From positions 4,526,001 through 4,590,000 of the forward strand of contig CM062379.1 in NCBI GenBank assembly GCA_031310005.1: 64,000 nucleotides of DNA, given 5' to 3'. How positions within the stretch are numbered: the stretch's first letter is position 1; every line of letters starts with the position of its first letter. The DNA is from Dactylellina haptotyla. Its lineage: Eukaryota; Ascomycota; Orbiliomycetes; Orbiliales; Orbiliaceae. Below the pieces are notes generated by a model. The model did not search any database, was not told where the DNA came from, and worked only from the letters and a program-made list of their open reading frames with translations. The position numbers and the translations under genes are program-made. Of the stretch, positions 1 through 11,144 are shown piece after piece.

Positions 1-205
1 CTCAAGCGAGCGACAAACCCGCGACAAACCCGCGACTACGGCGGCGACGACCCACACCGAAATTTTCAGGGCAACCTGCAACTTGCAACCAAACTCCAGC
101 TGAATTCCGAATTCGAATAGAAACAGCCAGCCTCCTCGTCCTCTCCGTCGTCCCAATTCGCCCCCCGGTGCCCTGTATATTTTGGGCCATCTCTAGCTCG
201 GCAAG

Positions 206-514
206 ATGTTTGGCGGTCCAGGTATGCCTCTGTTCTCTCTCCAGCGCTACACCAGCTCAGCTCTGACAGAGGCATTTGCTTCAACGTCCAGGTCTCGATC
301 AGCCGCCTCCTACTGCGGAAGAAATCAGAATGGCCGAAATCCAGGCCTCAGCCACGGTCAAATCAGCTGCCGTCACTTGCTTGGTCTTATATCTCTGTAC
401 GTTTACAAACTCCTGTCGGCCTTCGGTTCCAGAGTAGCTGCGTAGTTCTAACGGTGTTATCCTTCTCATCCACCAGCTCCCTTCGCTCTTGATTTCGTCC
501 GCAAGCTGATATAG
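206..514 (+). CDS. TOM5: Tom5, small subunit of the mitochondrial outer-membrane TOM translocase
   Basis: Three exons, 206-221, 292-396 and 477-514, join in phase to a 52-residue protein. It starts MFGGPG, has a Pro-rich segment (QPPPTAEEIR), then a single hydrophobic helix around residues 32-45 (AAVTCLVLYLSPFALDF) and a short basic end (VRKLI). This is the layout of fungal Tom5: a cytosolic acidic N-terminus and a C-terminal tail anchor with a proline in the membrane segment. Tom5 helps pass preproteins from the receptors to the Tom40 channel; that role is known from the family. Introns are 70 and 80 nt with normal GT-AG ends. The second has a TTCTAACGG branch-like site. The first exon is only 16 nt, so the gene is invisible as a single open frame. 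No alternative product is apparent. Confidence 0.9.
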
Positions 515-1042
515 GGAAACATATATATATGTTTACCCTTTATTTTTTAAAAAAATACATTCATTCATCCAGAATCGGAAAGCCTATTCATTCCTCGTTG
601 GCTTCCTAATCGCTTCAACGAGCGAATATAACCGCATCATCTAGCCCAAAACTTCCCCGCTTCCAATCTCACGCAGACGGATTCATGTACATTTATTCTT
701 CTCTGACGACGAAAAGTTTTTGTATTATTATGACCTTCCTAGACCTTGATCCTATCGTACAGAAAAACAACGGTATCTTCAAATTTAAGAAATGCATTCA
801 AGCAAGACATGACCTGATAAGATTCTCCCAACGCCAAAATCGAAGATATATACGAGACGTATATTTAACAGCTGTGAAATGCTTGCCAAACTAAAGAGAC
901 ATGAATAGAAAGGAAAGGAAAAGGGCTAGACGAGTCGTTAGGCACGGTGCTCTGGTGACTTATGCACAATCTCTATATTCGGATCAATGTTTCTACCAAA
1001 TATAATCTCAAATGAGTCGAAGGATCCTTATTCCAGCCCATC
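515..1042. other. Intergenic stretch between convergent TOM5 and NUP57
   Basis: About 530 nt of AT-rich 3' flank shared by two convergent genes. I see no coding signal with family resemblance. The 69-codon open frame from 685 has low-complexity composition and no recognised similarity. Confidence 0.7.
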
Positions 1043-2550
1043 CTATCTACCAAACTGGCGGTCTTTCATCGCCTGTTTTTCTTTCTCCCATTTTTCAAAA
1101 GATTCCTCTAGGCGCTGAAGCTCATCCTGTAAGCCTCGGATACCTTTCTCATGGGTTTGGAGAACCTAATAAACGTCAGTCGTTAGTTTATACGTCACAG
1201 GCGCAAAACTCATAGGTATAAACATACTGTTGCCATCTTTTGGATCTGTTCCGGATCAACGGTAACTGCCATCTCGTTGATTTCATGCTCCATCTGCTTC
1301 GCTTTTTGATTGATTATCTGCATCCGAGCCCATATCTCATTCATTCGTCCATTGACACCAGGATCAGAAGCTGTCTTCATCAACACCTCCAGGCGTTTTC
1401 TTAGCTGCTCTTCCTCTGGTTGCAAGGCATAGCCTCGGTTTTTCAACACCTGGACCTTCGCACTTAATGATAATGTCCTGTGCGCGAGCTGCTGGTGCCG
1501 GGAAACCGCCTCGGCGAGTTTTATTGTGGTTTTCAGGTCATGGTTTCGGGACAGCTCTGTTAATCGGTTGTTGATTCCATGCAGGGTTGCACGATAAATG
1601 GTGATCTGGTTCTCCTGCTGTTGCATACGAAGCTGGAGGTCATTGAAGCCCCGGACGAGCACAGGCACGGCTCTGATAGGAGACTTATTAGACTTATCAA
1701 CCGAGATGAAATAAAAAAATACATAGATATACGTACTTTGGATTCGGACGCTTCCTCATCGCAGCATCGAATTTAAGTTTGTCCTCGCTCGGACCTGGTT
1801 CATACGAATTCGCTAGAACTTCATTGTCTACTTGATTATAAAGGTAGGTCTGGAATTGACAGTTTCCTGACGTAACATTCCATGCATCCCATATCCTTTG
1901 TACCTGGCCTGCCACAATAGATGCAGGCGCTGTATAAATAAGTTAGTGTTGGAGAAACTCTAGTGTATACTGGGGTGAAAGATCCAATACATACTCTGGG
2001 GTTGCGGCTGCTGCATTTGGTTCGCCGTCCTCCCAAATCCACTCTGCTGGAGGCCGCTACCAAACATACTCCCCGTCCCCATCTGCTGTTGCTGTTGCTG
2101 AGCTAGCTGTTGTTGGCTTTGGCCAAACATGCCCGTGCCTTGGGGTTGCTGCTGTTGAGGTTGACCAAACATCGACCCTCCAACTGGTTGCTGCTGTTGT
2201 CCGAATAGCCCTGACGGCTGCTGTTGCTGCTGCTGCTGGCCAAATAGCCCCCCCGTGGTGGCGGGTGCGCTAGACTGGCCAAACAGTCCTCCTGCGGCGG
2301 CGCCAGTATTTGCAGTACTCTGACCGAACAATCCACCCCCAGTTGTCCCAGTATTCACTGTGCTCTGGCCAAATAACCCACCCCCGGTTCCTGTTTGTGT
2401 CTGCTGCTGCTGAGGCTGTCCAAAAAGACCCGTTCCTGTCGATGCGGGAGCGTTCGAATTGACGGGCGGCAGAAACGGTGATGGGCCTTTGACGCCCCCA
2501 AAATTACCGCCTTGGCTGGCTTGCATAGCCGGCTGTCCGAAGAGCGACAT
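1043..2550 (-). CDS. NUP57: GLFG-repeat nucleoporin Nup57/Nup54 type
   Basis: Four exons (2550-1995, 1929-1737, 1672-1228, 1165-1043) give 438 residues. The first exon encodes a Gln/Gly-rich FG domain (roughly residues 1-185) with six GLFG units plus SLFG, SMFG and GMFG variants separated by poly-Gln. Residues about 190-250 (PASIVAGQVQRIWDAW onward) and the coiled-coil region 255-438, rich in charged heptads, match the Nup54/Nup57 alpha-helical region that binds Nsp1 and Nup49 in the central channel. The FG part forms the permeability barrier for nuclear transport; this is family knowledge. Start: the ATG at 2550 gives MSLFGQPAMQ, the normal beginning; only non-ATG codons extend it upstream. 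The 5' end faces the NDUFA8 homologue across 432 nt. Introns are 62-65 nt. Confidence 0.93.
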
Positions 2551-2982
2551 GGTGATCGAGCTGTATTCTTTGTTTAGGGTTTCGAGGGCAGATGGCACTG
2601 CAAAATGGTGCCACGCAAGGTATTAGGTGAGAGCGATAGTCTATAAAGCAGACGTTTTCGTCAAAGAAGGCCGGCGCTCTTGTATGACCGTGATAGCAAC
2701 GATCGAGAGGATCGCAATGAATGGGGTCGGGTCGTCAGCCGGAAGGAGGAGCGAAAGGATCCGAGTGGAAGAGGGTGGTGAGGATTCGGGCGAGAAGATG
2801 CGACAGACGCGTTTCCGCCATGCAACCAAATTTCAGACCTCAACCACAACACATTTTCGGCGCGAGCCATCCAACCACTCCGCCCAAACAGCCCAACTTG
2901 AGCCCAACGACCATCCTCCGAGACGTCATATCTCCACGAAGCCCAGCGCCCAATTGAGCCGCCGAATTGACTCTTTGCAACA
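2551..2982. promoter_or_regulatory. Divergent intergenic region between NUP57 and NDUFA8 homologue
   Basis: The two genes are transcribed away from each other, so both promoters must lie in these 432 nt. No clear TATA box is visible. Several open frames cross the region on both strands but none resembles a protein family. Confidence 0.55.
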
Positions 2983-3668
2983 ATGGGTGACCGAGAGCCG
3001 CGGTTAGTTTGCCTGCTCCTTCGATTTCGGTGGGCCGGGTGATTACTGACCACTGTCTTTCCGCGAAAACAGATTCAACCAGCACGTCCTCGTCGACGCC
3101 GTCCCTCTGCCGGGCCATATCCCAAAAGTCGACGAAGTCGGCGCTTCGTCGGCGCCCCTACTCTCTGCCGCATTTTTTATCGGCGCCCGTTGCCGGTCTT
3201 ACAATGACGACTATATGAAATGCAAGGACGAATCACCGGGCCGAGGAGAGGTTGATTGCATGCGGGAGGGCCGGAAAGTCACCCGATGCGCCGTCTCAGT
3301 GTATGTAAAGATACCAGATGCTAAATAATGTGGCGGAGCAGTATAAATAGTTATCGGTAGCTGACGTAAACGCTACATAAAAGGCTGGAAGACTTGAATG
3401 CTCACTGTTTGGAACAATTCAGAGCTCACTGGGATTGTCTTGAGCGGAGAAACCATCTTTTATGGAAATGCCGAAAGCAGGAATGGCCATTGAACGCCTG
3501 CGTCTTCGAAAAACTGGTAAGATTGAGTGCTTCTTGATGTTTTGCGAAGTATGGCAGCGTTAGATTAATGTTCACTCTCCAAACCTCTAGGGCCTCGAGA
3601 AAACCATTCCCGGAACACCGGAAGGTCAAATACCAGTTCACCAGAGAACAAAAGTCAAGTATTCTTAA
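2983..3668 (+). CDS. NADH:ubiquinone oxidoreductase NDUFA8-type subunit (fungal 20.8 kDa)
   Basis: Four exons (2983-3002, 3073-3300, 3384-3516, 3591-3668) encode 152 residues. Four CX9C half-sites are visible, making two CHCH domains: C-RSYNDDYMK-C, C-MREGRKVTR-C, C-LEQFRAHWD-C and C-RKQEWPLNA-C. The signature FFIGARC before the first pair and GLEKTIPGTPEGQIPVH near the end are characteristic of the NDUFA8 accessory subunit of complex I. Twin CX9C proteins are imported into the intermembrane space by Mia40/Erv1 and need no presequence, consistent with the N-terminus MGDREPRFNQ. Exon 1 is only 20 nt. It is head-to-head with NUP57 and convergent with CTF4, 281 nt away. Confidence 0.95.
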
Positions 3669-3949
3669 AAGCATCATTAAGAAACAAGAATCTGAATAGA
3701 CAATTAAGTGCCCGTTTTAAGTATCGGGGAGACGCAGCGCTTGAATCGGTTACAAAATCGCAGCGCAAAAAACTGTATATTTGAACTTTGAAAATTTACT
3801 GGCTAACTGTATTGTTTACGATACTTCTGTTGGTAGAATATAGGCCACTGTAAATATAAAGCGGCTCCTAATTCCAGAGAATAAACCGACTCATAGATAT
3901 ATCATATTCAATATCTCTTGTGAGAGCTGATTGGTTACACGTGCGTGAT

Positions 3950-6801
3950 TTAATCCTCTTCCATCTGGTCTCTCATCACTTCGATCTTCTGAACCAGCCC
4001 ACGTCTCTCGTATTTTTCGGCTACCTTCATTGCCATTTCAAGGGTCCTAGGTTGTTTCATAAGTCCCACTATCTCAAGACACTTGCTCTGTTTGTCTTCT
4101 TCCTTGCATTCCAACGCTAGCATTTGGAGGAGAGTTTTATCAATGCTAATATTTCGTCTCACAACCTCCATCCTCTCATCGTCTGCATCTCGTGTATGCT
4201 CGATTAAATCCTCAGTAAGTGAAACCAAGACAGACTCTCTCACAAAAGACTCTTCGAGCTTGCTCATAGCGTCATTCTTCGATTCATCCTCATCTGGTGG
4301 ATTTGAAACCGGTACCCGGAAGTCGAATTCGCTAAGTAGAGGTCGTGGGAAGTATGGATATTTTTCCCCTCCTTTCAGGATAATGCAACAGAACTTGTCC
4401 TGGGATACAGCAACAGGCCAGTATGTCTCCTCTTTTTTACCGCCGATTCTTCGATCTAGATGAGCTGTGTCTAAAAGGGGTACCCATCGTGCTTGTCCGG
4501 GATTGCGCCAGTGTTGCAATACCAATAGGACGCCAGTGGACACGTATATCATCGGATTCTATGGCTGGTTAACTATGTGACACCAAAAGGTTGCTAAAGG
4601 AGATATACACATACGCCATCCTCTGAGAAAAATATGTTCTTCACTATAGCATCATCGGGAAGGGCAACGGCATCGTTGTTTTGAATAATTTCATTCCTTC
4701 GGATGTTCTCTATGGTGTATGTTAATTGAGCGCGACCATCTGATGTTACTGGCCCGTTGCCAAGAATCATGACATAATCCCTCCAAGAGGTGCAGGATAC
4801 CACAGGCGTATGTTTTTGTCTGTAAACCATCACTGGTACGCCGTAAAGCGAGTAAATTCTGACATAACCGTTGGATGTACAAGCGACAACGTATGTACTG
4901 CTCAAGGCGATTGCTAAATGACCATTTGTAAGAAGAAGAAATAGCAGCTCAACGGGGTGTAGACGGAATTAGGGAGCTTACAGACAACTTCTTCTCTGTC
5001 TGGGAGTCTGGTTTTCCATTCATGACGGACTCCCCATGTTTCATGTTCTCGATAGAATAGTAGAGCAGGATTACCTCGGCCGGGTGGTGATGAAAACAAA
5101 GCGCCATTCTCGTCTAAGAGAATTAGTACTGTCCATTTGTTACAAATATTCTACCACGCTACTCACTCAGCACAGCTTTGTCGTAGAGCAAAGGATCCGT
5201 AAAATGAAAGTTGCGATATTGTTCCTGATCGTAAAATTCCACTGTAACGGTGTTATGTGTCTTCTGGTCGACAGTCCATACGAATCCAATCAAACTAAGG
5301 AAAAGGTACCTCCGATCGCCTCTCCATGGTGTACTTCCGGGTTGCATTGGCTCGTGAATATCCGGTTCCCATGATCCGTAGGCGTGTCGTTTTATCGAGG
5401 GCATTCCAAGTCCCGGTATAGCTGCTTTTCTCTTTCCGTTTTCATTCTTCTCACCATATCCAGCACCATCGTCATCAACTAACCAGTCATCGCCATCCTC
5501 TCCATCTAGGGCATTAAGTATGTCGTCGACAGACCCCCTTCGGGGCTTTTGAGTTTTCTCTTCCTTCGCCTCAGCTCGCCTTTCCAGCCGCATAAAGTCT
5601 GCACCAGTCGGAAGAAATCCAGGGGCAGGCTGCAGCGCTAATTTCAAGATCTTCTCATGATCAGGGGGTACCGCCTCCGGCTGGGTTATCACCGTTCCTT
5701 CGGTGGTGCCAAATGATATGATATTTTCCGTGGGGTGCCATGACACCGAGGTAATCCCACCATCATAGCGATACCTCGCAACTATATTTTGGTTCTTTGA
5801 TTCCCAAATGGTAACGTTGCCCTTAGTATCACCACTAACCAAGAAGCCTCCATTTTTCGACCAGGCGAGTGCTGATACGTCATTTGAGTGGCCCCCCGCA
5901 AATATTTTTTTAATACCCCAGTCCTGTCTGGAAACAACTGCAATATCCATATTGTTCTGTCCAACAGCTAGAGCCCTACCGTCCGGGTGCCAGATGGCCC
6001 GAGTGGATACTTCGCTATCTACATCGATTTCCGATATTACCCCGGTTATTTTATGTAGCAGGTCTGGGGTTTCTGTCGTGAGAGAGTAGACATATATGAC
6101 ACCGTCGACACTCGAGCATGCAAGAAGCGAACCGCTGGGGTCGAACGTAAGATGTTTGATCGGTTTCGAATGATGGCGTAGGACCATGTGCTTGGTAGTA
6201 TCTCGAGTATTAACGACTTTGACATTTATGTCGCTATATTAGAAACCAGCGATGAGTATAGAAGATAGCATCGGCGAAAACTCATATGCGGGTATACGTA
6301 CTCCCCACAAGCAGCTACCCAGTAGCCGTCCGGGGTTACGGCAACATCCCTAGCCGGGAGCGAGAATCGCGTGATAAGCTTGTCCATCTCATTGTTGCGT
6401 ATCGAGTAGGACTCCACGAGCCCATCTTCGCAAGATATGTAGAAGTTCTCATTCTAGCACCGTTGAGAAATGGCATGGTTCGTCAGAGAAGGTATTACGA
6501 GATATCCGTCAATTGAAGGTGAGCTCGAGCTTACATTCCCGCATATTCCAGTGTTTAGCCGATGAGTTTGATCAATGTTATCGGGCTCGTCTGAGGAACC
6601 GTGTGTGAATTTTCGCAGAAGGTTGTTCGATCCAGCAGTGAGAAGATATTTCCCGTCGATGGTATAGGTCACGAACGTGAGCCCCTCAGCATCTAAAGGT
6701 AACAGTCGTTTAGCATTGGCACACCGTTCCCGCTGATGCTCGCGGCGAGGTCATAAAGGAATAGATGTCATACGGGCGTATTTTATATGGGCGTCAGGCA
6801 T
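3950..6801 (-). CDS. CTF4: Ctf4/Mcl1/SepB replisome hub protein
   Basis: Seven exons (6801-6774, 6692-6535, 6453-6302, 6233-5167, 5113-4982, 4913-4615, 4558-3950) give 814 residues in continuous phase. The N-terminal third holds WD40 repeats (DAEGLTFVTYT, LRHHSKPIKHLTFDPSG, FAGGHSNDVSALAWS). It is followed by a charged linker with a DDDGAGYGEKNE stretch. The middle SepB/Mcl1 beta-propeller domain starts near residue 430 (GSWEPDIHEPMQPGSTPW). The C-terminus is a helical bundle. In the family this trimer links CMG helicase to DNA polymerase alpha and supports cohesion. The reading stops at EVMRDQMEED with no HMG box and little extension, shorter than many filamentous-fungal SepB proteins; a further 3' exon was not found. 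All introns are 53-81 nt. The 28-nt first exon (MPDAHIKYA) was placed by phase and its GTATGA donor. Confidence 0.94.
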
Positions 6802-8471
6802 GACGTTGGTGGATGACAGCGTGTGCTCATGTACTTGGGCATTGAGGTCGCGGCTCTGCGCCGACGACCGATATCAACTGCCTCAAACCGGAAGTGGTGT
6901 TGTTCATAGCACGCGCAACCACGTTAGGTCCGCAACCGTAGCGCGCCCGCACGCGTCTGTTGCCATTTGCACCTGCACCAGCCGGCCAGAGTCGCACAAG
7001 CAATCGCACTGGGAGCTGTCAGCTACGGAGCGGGTACACACGTGTCTCCGTCCCTCAACTTGATCTTACGCTGTTCACGTAATCGCCAGCGTATCTATCC
7101 TTCCTGTGCAGTATAAATACCATGTGCCTTTGTGCCACTTGCGACCCCAAACCCACGGGTGATCAGGTACGGATGGATGTACAGGTACCACAATATCTCC
7201 GCATGAGAAGTGTACGAATCGAATCTCTCCGTGCAGCGCATCAATCTGTTGTTGGAACCAGAAAACCCCAAGCTTGGACGACGGAACTGGACGGAGCGAG
7301 GCAGGCCCATCGGAGTTTGTAGGGCAGAAGGACTGGTTTCGATACATCTACCTCGGTACTTTTCCGGGCTGCTTCCCTCAGACGTTTCAATGCTAACCAG
7401 TCGCTGGGCAGGGTGTGTAGCTCGGATCTTGGAAGGGGCTCGGAGATTTGCCCAGATTTGTCCATCGGCTTTCAGGGCAACGGACTCGCAATCATTATGC
7501 AGACGAACAGCTTGAAATTCTTTACGCACATGTGAGGAAGAAGCTGTCCTGAAGAGCCGGGAGACGGCCTGCTATACTATGGCGATCCAGCTTTCTGGGC
7601 CTCGCAGCTCGAAGCAACAGGACATTTACGAATCGTGCGTCGCATGACCAAGTACTACAGAGATGGGTCTGTCCATCTGTCTGTCTGTCTGTCTCTGTGG
7701 CCGGCCACGGATGGGGAGAAGGGACGTCACGAAATCTCCGGCATGTGAATGAGCCCTGTCTGGAACGCCCCAAGCCAAGCAAGTTGAGCGAATCGGTGGC
7801 CGCGAATTCGGGTAGCTCTAGTGCGGCCTCGAGCTTGGTTGGTAAGCCCAGCCCCCATATTCCTTCCCGGCAAGTGATACCTTTTCTCCACAAAGACCAT
7901 CGACAAGAAAATAATAAGCCGGGGTAAAAACCGCTTCTCGGGACAGACTGAAGGCTTCTCTTTTATATTACGTTCCCTACCGTCCGACGAGCCCTCCCCG
8001 TCTCCCACCCCCCCTTTATCATCAACCGCTGTTCCTCCCACTCCGTCGGTCTGCCCTCAACATAATCCGCCCATCCGCCGCCTTCGCTCTATTTGTGTGC
8101 TCCGGGCTGCAGGTTGATCGTTCACACCGGGGACCTCACTTGCAACACAACAACAGAGCAACACCTGCAATCCGAACAAGCCGCGGCTTTCCCTTTTGCA
8201 CTTGCGCTCATTCCAGGTAAGGAAGGCCGCCACCTTGACGACGCTGAACCCGCAGACATGTGAGCCCATCTTAGATCTAACTCCCCGCCTAGGCTGGTAT
8301 TTAAACAAGCGCCTCCAGCTAGACCAAATTTCCGGGGAAACCTCTGGTGTCCTTTTTGGTTTGAAGTCGCCAACTTCGAGTCCTCTTCGCCTTAGATCAG
8401 CACTCCTCATTCGTAATCACAATTATTAAAAAAAAAAACATATCACTCTTGTTAGATAGACAGCCAACACG
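6802..8471. other. Long divergent intergenic region upstream of CTF4 and the acyl-CoA synthetase
   Basis: Nearly 1.7 kb between two divergent starts. The part next to 8472 is C/T-rich and looks like a long 5' leader. It contains a TCTG microsatellite (7674-7694). Open frames of 70-140 codons exist on both strands (for example minus 7529-7095 and 7893-7522), but they lack ATG starts at their ends or any family resemblance. Confidence 0.6.
7674..7694. repeat. TCTG tetranucleotide microsatellite
   Basis: About five tandem CTGT units in the leader side of the acyl-CoA synthetase gene. Confidence 0.85.
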
Positions 8472-10713
8472 ATGTCTGAAATTGTGAGAGCCGAGCGGGT
8501 CAAGTACGCTAACGCCCCACCGAGTGGCAAGCCGCACAGCATTGCTGTTCCCGGCTCGGCCAGGCCTGGTTACTCGGCCGTCTACCGCCATTACGCCTTG
8601 GGCGACGGGCCTCTGCTCGAGACCCTGGATCCTCGCGTAAGAACCCAACACGAAGCTTTCGAATCGGGCTGCGCTATCAACCCAAATGCGAACTGCCTGG
8701 GCTGGAGAGAGCAAAACCGGGCCAACAAGACCTGGGGCCCTTACCAATGGATGAGCTACGGGACTGTGAGGCAGCGCAGAACGGACATCGGTGCCGGTAT
8801 CTTGCGTCTTCACGAACAGGCTGGCCTACCCAATCGCCAAGTTGGCATCGGTCTCTGGAGTCCAAATATGCCCCAATGGCAACTTATCGACCTTGCTGCC
8901 ATGGCCTATAGCAATTTTACCATCTCCATTTACGATACCCTCGGACCATCCACGACAGAATTCATCATCAACCATGGTGAGATTCCAACAGTTGCATCCA
9001 CCGTAAGCCATATTCCTACATTGCTAGCATTGAAGGACAGGCTGCCTTGCATGAAGTACATCATCGCCATGGATTCTATCGATGATGGCGAACTTCCCGG
9101 TAGCCGAAAGCAAGATCTGTTGGAGGCTTGGGGCAAAGAGAAGGGTGTCCAGATCATATCCTTAACAGATGTCGAGGCTCTAGGACAAAAGCACCCGCGC
9201 CCGCTTGCTCCCCCTAGCCCAGATGATATTATCACCATTAACTACACCTCAGGAACCTCTGGCGTTCCTAAAGGTGTTGTCTTAACCCACAGAAACGCTA
9301 TTGGCGCCGTTACAACGTCCTTCATTTGCGCCCCACAAAATGGCGACAGCGTCTTGCTAAGTTACATGCCGCTGGCCCACATCTACGAGCGAGTCTCTGA
9401 GCAAACCGCGCTCGCCGCCAATGCTGCTATCGGGTATTTCCACGGAAATATCCTCGAATTAGGTGATGATATCAAGCAGCTGCGACCAAGTAAGCAGCAA
9501 GCCCCTGTCTCTATAGAACCCCCCCCCCTGGCGCGGTGGTCTCAAAATGCTAACTGTGAACAATCTAGCCGCTTTCTGTTCCGTGCCCCGTCTCTACAAT
9601 CGTTTCTACGCCGGTATCAAAGCTCTCACTGTCGATGCCTCGGGTTTCAAGGGCAACCTAGCTCGCCGTGCCATTACCACCAAGCTTGCAAATATGAAGG
9701 CTGGAGGCAACAACAAACATGCGATCTACGATCGTCTGTTGTCTAACAAAATAAAAACCGGCCTTGGTTTCGAAAGAGTTACCACCATGATCACCGGCTC
9801 TGCTCCAATATCTCCGGAGGTTCTCCAGTTTCTTCGTGCTTGTTTTGCAAACGACTTTTTCCAAGGTTACGGTCTAACTGAATCGTACGCTGTTGGTTCT
9901 GTTCAGCTCTTTGGTGATTATTCTGCTGGAAATTGTGGTGCTATCACGCCAACGCTAGAATTCTGTTTGATGGATGTGCCGGAGATGGATTACCGCTCTA
10001 CAGACAAGCCATACCCACGTGGCGAGATCTTGATCCGTGGAACCACTAGGTTCGTTGAATACTACAAGTCGGCGGAGCAGACCGCTGGTGCGATAGATTC
10101 TGAAGGCTGGTTCCACACTGGAGATGTGGGTTCTTTCGACAACCTCGGTCGATTGTCCATAATCGACCGAGTCAAGAACATCTTGAAGCTCGCACAAGGA
10201 GAATACGTTGCTCCAGAGAAGATCGAGAATGTGTACCTTGCAAATCTTAACATATTTGCAATGGCATACTGCCATGGTGACTCGCAGCAATCTTTCCTTG
10301 TCGGAATATTTGGTGTTAATCCTGAAACTTTCGCCCCATATGCATCCAAGATCCTTGGCCGGCCCATCACCGTGACGGATCTAGAAGCCATCAAGGCGGC
10401 GTGTCGAGAGAAGAGTGTTATCAAGGCAGTCTTGAAGGAGATGGACAAGGTTGCTAAAAAGAGAAAGTTGACCGGGTTCGAGAGGATAAGAAACATCCAC
10501 TTGGATGTTGAACCTTTCAGCGTCGATAACGAGCTGCTCACTCCTACGTAAGTATTACTATCCGTCTCTAATACCACCATTTCCTACTTGCTAATATATA
10601 TGATATTTAGTCTCAAACTGAAGCGACCACAAACTGCCAAGAAATTCAGACCCGAAATCGATGCTCTCTACGCCGAAGCCCTAAAGGACGCACCCGCTGT
10701 TCCGAAGCTGTAG
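8472..10713 (+). CDS. Long/medium-chain acyl-CoA synthetase, Faa2 type, likely peroxisomal
   Basis: Three exons (8472-9489, 9569-10547, 10611-10713) encode 699 residues, normal for the family. It activates fatty acids to acyl-CoA using ATP and CoA. Visible motifs: the AMP-binding P-loop YTSGTSGVPKGVV near residue 257, GYGLTES near 438, the FHTGDVG adenylation motif near 521, and the hinge IDRVKNILKLAQGEYVAPEKIE near 535. The C-terminus is AVPKL; PKL is an accepted variant of the SKL-type peroxisomal targeting signal 1, so location in peroxisomes is inferred. There is no signal peptide or membrane anchor at the N-terminus, as in yeast Faa2. Both introns have clear branch sites (GCTAACTG; TTGCTAATA). 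It is convergent with RPC82. Pmp47, which in yeasts supplies ATP for this kind of enzyme, is coded 11 kb downstream. Confidence 0.95.
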
Positions 10714-11144
10714 TCTAGACATCTTTATATTGTTATTTTGTTTGGTCTATTCTAATTCCTATTATATATTTTGGGCGGTCCCTAAGAAAGTAGACTGGCG
10801 CGGCGATAGAGAACCATTTGCGGATTCATTTTGTCTTTTTCCCTTTGATGTGGAGCAAACTCATTTGTACATTTATACCAGAATTATCGGGGGAAAATCC
10901 AATGAGGACTTGCCTTTCAATTATTTGTGTCTTCATCCAGTATGTATTTTGATCTGTGACACTGACAGAAGAATATTGTTCTACTATCGTGTTAAACCCC
11001 TTTTGTTATTTTACAACACCCAAAAATAGTGATACGCTGGTTCTATTGTACAGTTGATATTATAAAGTAGACACTTGGTTAATAGAGTAAACTGCAGGTA
11101 AAATACCCTTCGCTATCTACCCCGATCCTCTATGCAGAGACCTG
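10714..11144. other. Convergent 3' flank between the acyl-CoA synthetase and RPC82
   Basis: About 430 nt of AT-rich sequence with no supported gene; expected to hold both polyadenylation regions. Confidence 0.7.

Noticed and set aside
7095-7893. Two minus-strand frames of 123-144 codons left of the acyl-CoA synthetase
   Set aside because: Neither has an ATG at its start. The ATG near 7533 reads into a stop after about 19 codons.
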